Shown in pieces: positions 16,609 through 23,873 of a stretch of 33,348 nt of DNA. Under the pieces are notes generated by a model. It was not told the DNA's origin. It did not search any database and was given only the letters and a program-made list of their open reading frames with translations. Origin of the DNA: Deltaproteobacteria bacterium (GTDB lineage Bacteria; Desulfobacterota; DSM-4660; Desulfatiglandales; HGW-15); NCBI GenBank assembly GCA_019310485.1, contig JAFDEF010000052.1, forward strand, positions 1 to 33,348, written 5' to 3'. Both the position numbers and the translations under genes were made by a program. Positions within the stretch are counted from its first letter, which is position 1. Each line of letters starts with the position of its first letter.

Positions 16609-19600
16609 TCACCGGGATTCTCCCGTCGCTGCGCCCACGACTATCGACATCAACCGCGCAGCACTCTCCTTCCACGTCACCCACGGCATGTTGTCTGACC
16701 TGGGATGCTTGCCTTTTTCGTAAAGGCTGAGCCACGCCTCAATAGAGTGTGCCAACCCTTGCGGGTCGCGGCTGGCGAAATAGTAGGCGTGTTCTCCCGC
16801 CGCCTCCCGAAATACGGGAATATCGCGCGCCATGATCGGCAGCTTGTGCTGGGCGGCCTCGATGAGCGGCAGTCCGAAGCCTTCGCCGTAGCTGGCTGCG
16901 ATGAGGCAGGTGCTGGCGGCGTAGACTTTTTCCAGGTACTCGTCGCTGATGCCTTCCAGCCAGAACAGGCGTTTGTTCAGTTCAGGGTGGGCGCGCAGCC
17001 GCTCCACGAGCTTTTCCACCATCCAGCCCTGCTTGCCGACGATGACAAGATTAACCTCCGTCCCCTGTTGCCAGAGTTTCTCGAAAGCGTCGAGCACCTG
17101 GGCATGGCCCTTACGTGGTTCCAGGGTGCCCACCATGAGAAAGGTGGCATATTGGCACAATTTTGTGAGAATTTTTTCGGCATCCGATGGAATCCCCCGA
17201 GGGCCTGCCGATTTGTCAAGATCGGCGCCGATGTGATTCCACTGAATCGTAAAGGGGCGCTGTCGCCGCCAGGTCGTGCCCTGCATCCACTCCGCGAGCG
17301 CATCGGCGGTCGCCTTGGAGATGCAAACCGCGCCGTCGCTCTCCCCCACCACCTGCAGCCAGGCCGAAAATCCTTCGGCTACGTGGGGAACGAAGTGCTC
17401 GGGTTGTTGAATGCACAGAAGGTCGTAAACCATGAACTGGACGGCCAGGCCCTGCTGCCGCAGGTATTGATAAAACACCGCGTGCGCGGTTTGCACTTCG
17501 GGCTTCAAGTCCAGCGCGAAGAATATATCGCCGGGGGCAACATCTATGGGTTCATCGGTCAGTGCATCCGAAGGAATGCCGAGGAACTGGGCGGTAAATT
17601 GTCGGGCGTAGCGATAGGGCTGATGCACTGTGGCATAGGCCAGTTCAACCCGGTAGCCTTCCGGTGGGTGATGCAGCCATTCCTTGAGCACGTTGCGTAC
17701 AACGCGCTGGATGCCGGTATGGACATCGCGCTGGACCAGCTCCGAGATATCAACCAGGAGTTGCCGTCGTGGGTAGTTCTTTTGCACCAGCGCCTTCTTG
17801 AGGTTCTCTGTGCTTTCCCGCCATGTGGACCAACGCATGTTGGTGGACTTTGGGTGTTCCCCTAGCTGAAACAGGCGCAACCAGACCTTGATGGCTTCTG
17901 CTAAATCCTGCGCTGCGTCCCCTTTGAAGTAAAACGCACTGTCTCCCGCTACTTCACGGAACACGGGAATATCTCTGGCGATAATCGGTATGCCGTGCCG
18001 CGCTGCTTCGATCAACGGCAGACCAAACCCTTCATTTAGACTGGCGGCGATAAGGCAGGTGCTGGCTGCATACACCTTCTCCAAATATTCGTCGCTGATG
18101 CCTTCCAACCAGAATAAACGGTGGCCACGCTCTGGGTGGTTGCAGAGTGTTTCGACCAGGCCTTCCATCTGCCATCCCTGCTGCCCGACAAAAACGAGAT
18201 TGACATCCAGACCTTCGGCCCAAAGCAATTCAACGGCATTGAGGATCTGGTGCTGCCTTTTGCGTGGCTCTAAGGTCGAAACACAGAGAAAGGTGGGGCG
18301 ACTTTGCATGATTTCCAAGACAGCTTGCGCATCTGTTGGGAGGCCTTTAGATGGCTGTGAGCCTTCTATGTCACCACCAATGTGAAGCCAATCTATTGAA
18401 AATCTCGGTATTGTGGTGATGCCATTCCTGTTGATCCATTCCTCAAAGGCATCGGCTGTCGCCTTAGAGATACAGACCGCGCCGTCGGTACCAGCAATCA
18501 TGGTCAGCCACTGTTCGTGCAAGGCTTTCGCGTTCGGGTCATAGAAAAGCTTATCAAGCTGAATGGGTAACAAGTCGTATATCAGGAACTTAACGATAAC
18601 ACCATCCTGCCGCAGCCGCTGGTAGAACTCAGCGTGCGCCAGTTGCACATGGTGCTGCATGTCGAGCCCGAAGAAGAGATCGCCCCGCTGCCACTGCATC
18701 GGTTCATCCACCACTTCGGTCGCATTGAGACCTAGAGAGCGCAGGGTGAACCGACGGGCATAGTGGTAACCTTCGTTGGGTGTCGCATAGACCGGTTCAA
18801 CTCGAAAACCGGGAGGAGGCGATTCCAGCAAGTATTTCAAATAACTGCGGACGACGCGCTGGACGTCGGTGGCAGCATCCCGCTGTGAGAGCTCTGAAAC
18901 ATCTAACAGAAGCTGACGTTCGATACCCGCGCTTTGATTCTGGGCCAGGCATGAGGCCAGCCGAGCAAGCATCTTATCATCGTTTGCCAATAGCACATTA
19001 GCTAGACAATCGATAAGGCGATTGTGGGACTGTGAGCGATCTACGTACAGGCATTGGGCGCTATCACAGATTGGCAGTGCTTCCCATGCCGCAAAGGCCC
19101 GCTTGGCCGTCTCGTCCCATGAGAACTTTTTGGCCTGCTTTAAGCCATGTTCACGTAGCGTGCTTCTAAAATTCTCGTCTTCCAGCCCCTGGGCCATCTT
19201 TGCGGCGATGGCAGCCACATCGAACGGGTCAAACAGCGCCTCTTGCAGCCCGATCACCTCCGGCAGGCTGGAGGTGTTGGCGGCAATCACCGGAGCGCTG
19301 CAGGCCATTGCCTCCAGCGCCGGCAGGCCAAAGCCTTCGTGCCAGGAAGGGAAAACATAAAGGCGGCAGAGGTTGTAAAGTTGAACGAGCTCCTCGTCGG
19401 TCACGTAGCCGGTGAAAACCAGCTCGTCGGCCTTCAGCCCCGCAGCATGGGCGAGATGCCTGAAACGCGCCACATAGTCCTCCGGCATCTTGCCGGCGAA
19501 CACCAATTGGTGGCTGGCGCGCAAGCTGGGCGGCAGGCTGGCGTAGGCCCGAATGAGCCGTGGCAGATTTTTGCGCTCATCGGGCCCGCCGGTGTAGAAG

Positions 19601-20286
19601 ACAAAGTTTCGGCGGATGCCCAACTTTGTGCGTAGCCGTCCGGCTGCCGCATCGTCGATGATGGACGGATGGAAATGCGGATCAATCGCCGTGGAGACGT
19701 TAACGATTTTGCTACCCTCAACATTAAGCGCCTCGACAGCTTCCTTCCGGCTGGATTCAGATATGGACAGTCCAATCGCCGCTCTTTGTAAGTATTGGAG
19801 TTTTCGATGATAAGCTTCCTCATAGCGAGGATAGGGCCTTAAGTATTTTTCACCATTAAGTAAGGGAATGAGGTCGTAGATCGTGACGCTGACCGGCGTA
19901 GAGGTGTCGAATCGTCCGATGCTGGTAACGGCATCATCCACGTAGCCTTCGAACAGGCTGCAGATGTGAATGACATCCGGCTGGAGGCTGGCCAGGAAGG
20001 CTTCACGAATGAGTTCCGCCGCCTCGCGCCGGGCCTTGTTGCCGGGTTCTTCTTCACGCACCGGGCCCGGGGCGTGCCACACGCGGATGTTTTCCTGCGG
20101 GAGCAGCCCATGGAAGGCCGCGCGGATGGGTTCGATGGTCTCCGGGAAGAGGCCGCTGAGGGCCAGGATGATTTCGTGTTCACCGCGATTACGGGCAACA
20201 GCCTGTGCAAACGCTAAGGTGTAGCGACCGATGCCGCGAAATCGGCTCTCATTTTGCGCGCCCTGCATGTCGATGACGATGCGCAT
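16609..20286 (-). CDS. Three-domain GT4 glycosyltransferase (O-chain polymerase type)
   Basis: A protein of 1225 residues with three GT4 units in a row. Domain 1 (about 1-410) starts RIVIDMQGAQNESRFRGIGRY and has GPDERKN and WHEGFGLPALEAMA. Domains 2 (about 455-835) and 3 (about 840-1225) are homologous to each other: both start with RQLL-D-SEL-QRD, both have STLEPRK/GTLEPRK and the same GISDEYLEKVYAASTCLIAA stretch, then NEGFGLPLIEAA/GEGFGLPLIEAA. Multi-GT4 proteins of this kind (WbdA-like) polymerise repeat units in ABC-transporter pathways. The start at 20286 overlaps the stop of the preceding gene by one base (TGATG); a longer reading to 20517 is out of frame with that gene's coding C-terminus. 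Confidence 0.88.
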   Translation of the reverse strand: MRIVIDMQGAQNESRFRGIGRYTLAFAQAVARNRGEHEIILALSGLFPETIEPIRAAFHGLLPQENIRVWHAPGPVREEEPGNKARREAAELIREAFLASLQPDVIHICSLFEGYVDDAVTSIGRFDTSTPVSVTIYDLIPLLNGEKYLRPYPRYEEAYHRKLQYLQRAAIGLSISESSRKEAVEALNVEGSKIVNVSTAIDPHFHPSIIDDAAAGRLRTKLGIRRNFVFYTGGPDERKNLPRLIRAYASLPPSLRASHQLVFAGKMPEDYVARFRHLAHAAGLKADELVFTGYVTDEELVQLYNLCRLYVFPSWHEGFGLPALEAMACSAPVIAANTSSLPEVIGLQEALFDPFDVAAIAAKMAQGLEDENFRSTLREHGLKQAKKFSWDETAKRAFAAWEALPICDSAQCLYVDRSQSHNRLIDCLANVLLANDDKMLARLASCLAQNQSAGIERQLLLDVSELSQRDAATDVQRVVRSYLKYLLESPPPGFRVEPVYATPNEGYHYARRFTLRSLGLNATEVVDEPMQWQRGDLFFGLDMQHHVQLAHAEFYQRLRQDGVIVKFLIYDLLPIQLDKLFYDPNAKALHEQWLTMIAGTDGAVCISKATADAFEEWINRNGITTIPRFSIDWLHIGGDIEGSQPSKGLPTDAQAVLEIMQSRPTFLCVSTLEPRKRQHQILNAVELLWAEGLDVNLVFVGQQGWQMEGLVETLCNHPERGHRLFWLEGISDEYLEKVYAASTCLIAASLNEGFGLPLIEAARHGIPIIARDIPVFREVAGDSAFYFKGDAAQDLAEAIKVWLRLFQLGEHPKSTNMRWSTWRESTENLKKALVQKNYPRRQLLVDISELVQRDVHTGIQRVVRNVLKEWLHHPPEGYRVELAYATVHQPYRYARQFTAQFLGIPSDALTDEPIDVAPGDIFFALDLKPEVQTAHAVFYQYLRQQGLAVQFMVYDLLCIQQPEHFVPHVAEGFSAWLQVVGESDGAVCISKATADALAEWMQGTTWRRQRPFTIQWNHIGADLDKSAGPRGIPSDAEKILTKLCQYATFLMVGTLEPRKGHAQVLDAFEKLWQQGTEVNLVIVGKQGWMVEKLVERLRAHPELNKRLFWLEGISDEYLEKVYAASTCLIAASYGEGFGLPLIEAAQHKLPIMARDIPVFREAAGEHAYYFASRDPQGLAHSIEAWLSLYEKGKHPRSDNMPWVTWKESAARLMSIVVGAATGESR

Positions 20287-21583
20287 CAGGCCTTCTCCTC
20301 TTGCTTCTGCTTGATGGCGGCTTTGAGTTGAGCGTAGATTTGGCGGGCGCGGGGGGGAAGATTCTCCAGCCCGTGTGGCAGTTCCAAAAGCATATTGGCT
20401 CCCATGGCTGAAGTGGAGGTGTGGTCTATGAAACCGTGCAGTGCCGCAAGCTGCCTCAGTCTCGCTTCTATCCGCGGATACCTCCTGATCAAAGCCAGTG
20501 CCGGACGTTTGACCCATGGACGAGAAGTCCCCAAACGAATCAGAAGATCAAGTGATGTCGCCATGAGCCGTTTTGCCACCCGTTTGGCTCCATCACGCCC
20601 CCGCCGCATCAAGCCGGCCAGCTCTCGTAAGGGGCGAGTGATCCGCCACGAGCGGCTTTGGTACACGGCCCGCAAAGCGGCTTCGGCCTGGGCGGCGCGT
20701 TCTTCGGCCGCCATCGCTTTGGCCTCGGCCTGGGCGGCGCGTTCTTCGGCCGCCATCGCTTTGGCCTCGGCCTGCGTGGCGCGTTCTTCGGCCGCCATCG
20801 CTTTGGCTTCGGCCTGCGTGGCGCGTTCTTCGGCCGCCATCGCTTTGGCTTCGGCCTGCGTGGCGCGTTCTTCGGCCGCCCTTCGGCCTCTTGCTGCCGA
20901 TAGAGCACGAAATCGTCGAAGAAGTTAGGCGGCGCTTTGAATGAATCCAATAACCCGGAATGTTCCTTGGCCACATAAAACCTGTTGAGACCGTCGAAAT
21001 ATGCGTAGTAATAGCCGGCATTCAACAGCATGGGTTCCCAATCGCCATACGATTGTTCTTGCGACATCGGTAGTGTGGATTCAACAACGATGATCCAGGG
21101 CCGGTTTTTTCTCCAGTCATTACCACGCAGCACCGCCGCTTCGAACCCTTCCACATCCACCTTGAGAAAGTGGACCTCTTGGCCCGTGGGCACATAATCA
21201 GCCCATACATTGTTCAGAGTGGTAACCTGCACCGGCTCGCGATTGACTTCCCAACCAGCCTCCTGGTGCTTTTGTGCAATGGCATCGTCGAGGGTGGACA
21301 AGCCGGGATTGGCGAGGAAGTTCATGCTGAGGGTCTCTTCCTGATCCCCTATGGCGAGCTGCAGGTTGATGTCGTGGGGTCGGCGATTCTGTAGCTGCCG
21401 GATAAACTCAGGATTTGGCTCGATATTGATGCCATGCCAACCGCGCTCATAGAAGGCGCGCGTGACAGAATCCTGATCAGGTGACCATGCGCCGATGTCA
21501 ATATAAAAACCTTTATTGATGTCCTTCAGCGCGCGCCAAAGCATCACATCTTCAAAATTCTGCGCGTATGAAATAAAACTCAT
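20286..21583 (-). pseudogene. FkbM-family methyltransferase with repeat coiled coil, broken by a 10-base deletion
   Basis: The first part (from 21583) is an FkbM methyltransferase: FEDVMLWRAL, YIDIGAWSPDQDSVT (S-adenosylmethionine loop), IEPNP, HFLKVDVEGFE and VVESTLP, ending YRQQEAEG. The second part is an alanine/glutamate coiled coil (repeats of AEAKAMAAEERATQ) followed by YQSRSWRITRPLREL and a C-terminal domain ending at 20286. The frames do not join as written: the 42-base repeat next to the methyltransferase lacks ten bases (expected between 20880 and 20881). Restoring them gives one continuous 435-residue protein. As it stands translation leaves the frame and stops at 20609. WbdD-like chain-terminating methyltransferases have the same domain logic. 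Confidence 0.8.
20681..20880 (-). repeat. 42-base tandem repeat, five units, the last one 10 bases short
   Basis: Units start at 20681, 20723, 20765, 20807 and 20849, each 42 bases except the last (32). Each encodes 14 residues, AEAKAMAAEERATQ or its AAQ variant; 14 residues are exactly two heptads, so adding or losing units keeps a coiled coil in register. Units 1-2 (plus-strand order) carry the AAQ version and units 3-5 the ATQ version. Confidence 0.9.
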
Positions 21584-21986
21584 TGAGCTAAACTCTCGAT
21601 CTCAATGTGCGGTTCCTTCCAGAGACACCCTATGAACTGCGTTTTGTCCACATTGACAACGTTGAAGACAAGGGCCATGTCTCGCCACTCGTAGTTTGCG
21701 GTAAGATGTGTATCACGGTCCACTAGGGCGGTCTGAATTGAAAAGCTACCTACTCCAAAGTTGGCAAGGAAGGCGATAACAAAGAGGTACTCATCCCCGG
21801 GCTGCGGGTTGCGGATCACCTGACCGGTGTGGTAAGTATTGGTGCCGTACATGACCTGCCCCAGTCGGTCCTTGATACCGTAGCCTAGCACCAGGCTTTC
21901 GATGGGGCGGCAGACCTTGACCTTAACATGCAGCTCGACCGGCTCGCCAACGCCCACGTATTCCGCCGCTTCGCCCTTGCTGTTGT
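21580..21986 (-). pseudogene. wzt: Orphan Wzt C-terminal carbohydrate-binding domain
   Basis: About 135 residues reading from the IS boundary: KGEAAEYVGVGEPVELHVKV, then PIESLVLGYGIKDRLGQVMYGTN, YLFVIAFLANFGVGSFSIQTA and a terminal strand. This is the beta-sandwich domain that in long Wzt proteins recognises the modified non-reducing end of the exported glycan. The ATPase half is absent: upstream sequence switches at 21987 to the solo IS5-family end. Its stop overlaps the FkbM start (ATGA), the gene order expected of Wzt followed by a capping methyltransferase. No in-frame ATG exists; a GTG at 21957 is the only nearby start, so expression is doubtful. Confidence 0.82.
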
Positions 21987-22205
21987 GAGAGCTTTGAATT
22001 TTCTACAACAAGGTCATGGGGGTCCTGTTGAAATGCTTTTTTACCAAAATTTGTCACAATCGCCTCAAGTTCCTGGCCCTATCATCCTTAACATTTTGCC
22101 CCTTACAGGGCATTTTCTTCTTCTATGTGCCCCTTTTCTCTATCCGGGCACGGCCTTCCCCCTTGCTTAGGCCGTTGACACCAGCTTAGACCCTCGAAAT
22201 ACAAA
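21987..22205. mobile_element. Solo right end of the IS5-family element (copy B)
   Basis: The sequence begins GAGAGCTTTGAATTTTCT and follows the right end of the complete element for about 220 bases, including the ACCAAAATTTGTCACAAT block and the small hairpin. It runs into the last dozen transposase codons (minus strand, FRGSKLVSTA then stop at 22167). The rest of the transposase and the left end are missing. It truncates the Wzt domain gene. From 22206 to 22400 no gene is seen. Confidence 0.8.
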
Positions 22206-22400
22206 CCGGTGTGTCTGGTCTGCTGGGTTCATTTGGTCTATGGAGGAGCGAGAAGCGTTTAACCCGAGAAAGGCGGAAAACTCATTCTGGCCTGTTTCGT
22301 CCCAGTTGAATCCTTTCAGGTGCTCATCGGAGCAATTCAACGGGATAAACCTGTTCGGTTTATTTCGTGGAATTGGTGCGCAGACACCCAATAGGTGCCA

Positions 22401-22802
22401 CTACTCTTCAAGTCTTTTCTCGATAATATCTGCTATTGCTTTAACAAAGTTTCGTGTCTCTGAATACCAAGGTCTGACCTCCTCAATATCAAAATAGACA
22501 AAATCTGCATAGTCTCCCCTTTGACGGCTCCGAAATAGCTTGTCGTAAACCAGGCCGAGTTCTATCGGGACCACACCCTCCTTTACAAAGTTTTGGTGAA
22601 AAAGCGACCTGATGCCGCTATGTTTTGCAGATGCAAGCTCTTTGGTCAATAACAAAGCCGAAACCGCATAAAATGCCGCATAATAAAGACGATTTACAAA
22701 GGTATTGCTATGTCCTCGTTCCAAAAGAATAGCCGCTTCTTTCAGTGACTCGAAAGCTCGATCAAGCCGGTAACGGATGAGTGCTTCAATTTCTTTGTTC
22801 AT
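22401..22802 (-). CDS. HEPN-domain toxin-like protein
   Basis: A 133-residue all-helical HEPN protein (Pfam HEPN type). It has RLYYAAFYAVSALLL, the characteristic aromatic helix, and the basic RSRQRGDYADF segment before the last helix, where the family's conserved R/Y residues lie. In MNT/HEPN toxin-antitoxin pairs the HEPN protein is the presumed RNase toxin and the nucleotidyltransferase neutralises it by modifying it. The start overlaps the stop of the upstream nucleotidyltransferase gene (ATGA). The pair is intact, in contrast to the truncated nucleotidyltransferase further upstream. It appears to be a passenger within the polysaccharide locus. Confidence 0.88.
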   Translation of the reverse strand: MNKEIEALIRYRLDRAFESLKEAAILLERGHSNTFVNRLYYAAFYAVSALLLTKELASAKHSGIRSLFHQNFVKEGVVPIELGLVYDKLFRSRQRGDYADFVYFDIEEVRPWYSETRNFVKAIADIIEKRLEE

Positions 22803-23146
22803 ACAATAGCACCATCTCTCTCAATATTTTTATGAAACGGCATTGCTCGATATAAAGATCCATTCCAAAGTTGACGATTATAAACAATTGCCGTCAAAGC
22901 TTTTCCAGTCTCTAATTCTATAGGATAGATCTTACGGCAGATAAGTTCTTCCTTCTTAAGATTCGCCTCTCCATCAATTAGAATAAGAAGGTCATAATCC
23001 GACTCCGGTTCGGCATCACCCCGAGCCCTTGACCCGTAGAGAATTAGCTCCGCAGAGGGCTCTATATCTCTAATTATATCGCTACATCTCTTTAACAGAG
23101 CCCTTTCTTCATCGTTCAAAAATTGAAGTTCTTCCAATTGCCTCAT
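22799..23146 (-). CDS. Minimal nucleotidyltransferase (MNT) antitoxin-like protein
   Basis: A 115-residue minimal nucleotidyltransferase. The motif GSRARGDAEPESDYDLL (residues 38-54) holds the GS pair and the two metal-binding aspartates Asp50 and Asp52; a third acidic position is expected further on and was not assigned. Such proteins pair with HEPN toxins and can add AMP or NMP groups to them. The gene overlaps HEPN downstream (ATGA) and its start overlaps the stop of a truncated nucleotidyltransferase upstream, so all three were once one transcription unit. The native promoter probably lay upstream of the lost 5' part. Confidence 0.9.
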   Translation of the reverse strand: MRQLEELQFLNDEERALLKRCSDIIRDIEPSAELILYGSRARGDAEPESDYDLLILIDGEANLKKEELICRKIYPIELETGKALTAIVYNRQLWNGSLYRAMPFHKNIERDGAIV

Positions 23147-23397
23147 AATTCTTTCTCTCTTTTGATTCGCTTGATTATGCCCCTGTGCATTAGATTTCGA
23201 TAGTAGCCAAATTCCGCAATTGCTGCAAACTTGATCATTTTGTACTCTGTAAATTTAATGGAATCCTTCACAAAGAGACACTTGCCCTTTGCGAATATCT
23301 GTCTTAGTAACATCTCACTTGCAGAATTCAAAATCACCGGATGGACATCCTTTCTCAAGAGTCTGGAAAGTTCTACCATATAAAGGTCTCTCAATTC
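23143..23397 (-). pseudogene. C-terminal remnant of another nucleotidyltransferase
   Basis: About 84 residues without the GS and DxD motifs. The piece LRKDVHPVILNSASEMLLRQIFAKGKCLF matches the C-terminal half of nucleotidyltransferases of about 140 residues, which commonly carry VDVVVLNDASPLLR-like text there. Upstream, the reading reaches the right end of the solo IS5-family copy at 23398. The 5' half, with the catalytic motifs, is therefore replaced by IS sequence. The downstream end overlaps the intact MNT gene by four bases. The only available start is a TTG at 23394, so expression is doubtful. Confidence 0.75.
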
Positions 23398-23548
23398 GAG
23401 AGCTTTGAATTTTCTGCTACAAGGTCATGGGGGTCCTGTTGAGATGCTTTTTTACCAAAATTTGTCACAATCTCCTCAAGTTCCTGGCCCTATCATCCTT
23501 AACATTTTGCCCCTTACAGGGCATTTTCTTCTTCCATGTGCCCCTTTC
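23398..23548. mobile_element. Solo right end of the IS5-family element (copy C)
   Basis: It begins GAGAGCTTTGAATTTTCTGC at 23398 and follows copy B almost base for base to about 23548. B and C are closer to each other than either is to the complete element at 12789. Beyond 23548 it runs into the small open frame at 23514-23756; a left-end-like sequence appears at about 23817. Confidence 0.8.
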
Positions 23549-23756
23549 CTTTGATGGCCTGCACCTCTGAAACCATTTGCCAGGCGGCTTCAAACCTCCC
23601 CTCAGCCCCAACCTTCTTCCAAAAGACCAGGTCAAAGGATCTATCCTGCTCGCTTGCCTTTACGAGGCGGGCCATGCGTATCACCTGCTTAGTTTCGTTC
23701 ATTTGGTCTATCTCGTCTATCCGGTCTTTTTCGTGGCGCTGGTTCGTTTGGTCCAA
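23514..23756 (-). CDS. Small hypothetical protein, 3' end fused to IS sequence
   Basis: An 80-residue frame. The N-terminal part is a low-complexity, charged repeat (MDQTNQRHEKDRIDEIDQMN) typical of degenerate short tandem repeats seen in such genomes. The core ARLVKASEQDRSFDLVFWKK resembles small conserved proteins often encoded just upstream of nucleotidyltransferase genes. The last ten residues (GHMEEENAL) are encoded by the IS-end copy, so the original C-terminus has been replaced. It was probably the first gene of the MNT module before the IS-mediated change. Function unknown. Confidence 0.5.
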   Translation of the reverse strand: MDQTNQRHEKDRIDEIDQMNETKQVIRMARLVKASEQDRSFDLVFWKKVGAEGRFEAAWQMVSEVQAIKGKGHMEEENAL

Positions 23757-23816
23757 AGAAGCGGGAAACGAATCGAGTCCTTCCGATAGCCCCTGAAATT
23801 TCTATGATACCTCTGC

Positions 23817-23847
23817 AATGACAATTTTCGGTAAGTTTTGCAAAGAG
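23817..23847. repeat. Left-end-like remnant of the IS5-family element
   Basis: ATGACAATTTTCGGTAAG followed by TTTTGCAAAG matches, with few changes, the left end of the complete element (14210-14238). The outermost bases differ: AGTAC follows here where the complete copy has CTCTC. With copy C at 23398 it would delimit a 450-bp deletion derivative. Confidence 0.5.
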
Positions 23848-23873
23848 TACAACATTCATGCATGGAACGGCCG

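Noticed and set aside
16705-17865. A 386-residue plus-strand open frame
   Set aside because: It lies wholly inside the triple GT4 gene on the opposite strand, shows no family motif, and is explained by the high GC content and codon use of that gene.
20287-20517. Longer start for the triple GT4 protein
   Set aside because: The additional 77 residues are read out of frame across the C-terminus of the upstream methyltransferase gene and resemble no GT4 N-terminus; the start at 20286 overlaps the upstream stop.
20609-20880. Arginine/proline/lysine-rich extension of the methyltransferase frame (RPKNAPRRPKPKRW repeats)
   Set aside because: This is the 42-base repeat read in the wrong frame after the 10-base gap; the AEAKAMAAEERATQ frame is the biological one because it continues into a sensible C-terminal domain that couples to the next gene.
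20681-20880. CRISPR-like array
   Set aside because: The repeats are contiguous without spacers, lie in frame in a coding sequence and encode a heptad repeat.
22167-22391. A 74-residue minus-strand frame beside copy B of the IS end
   Set aside because: Only its last dozen codons match the IS5-family transposase end; the rest is unrecognised flanking sequence, so it is not called as a gene.
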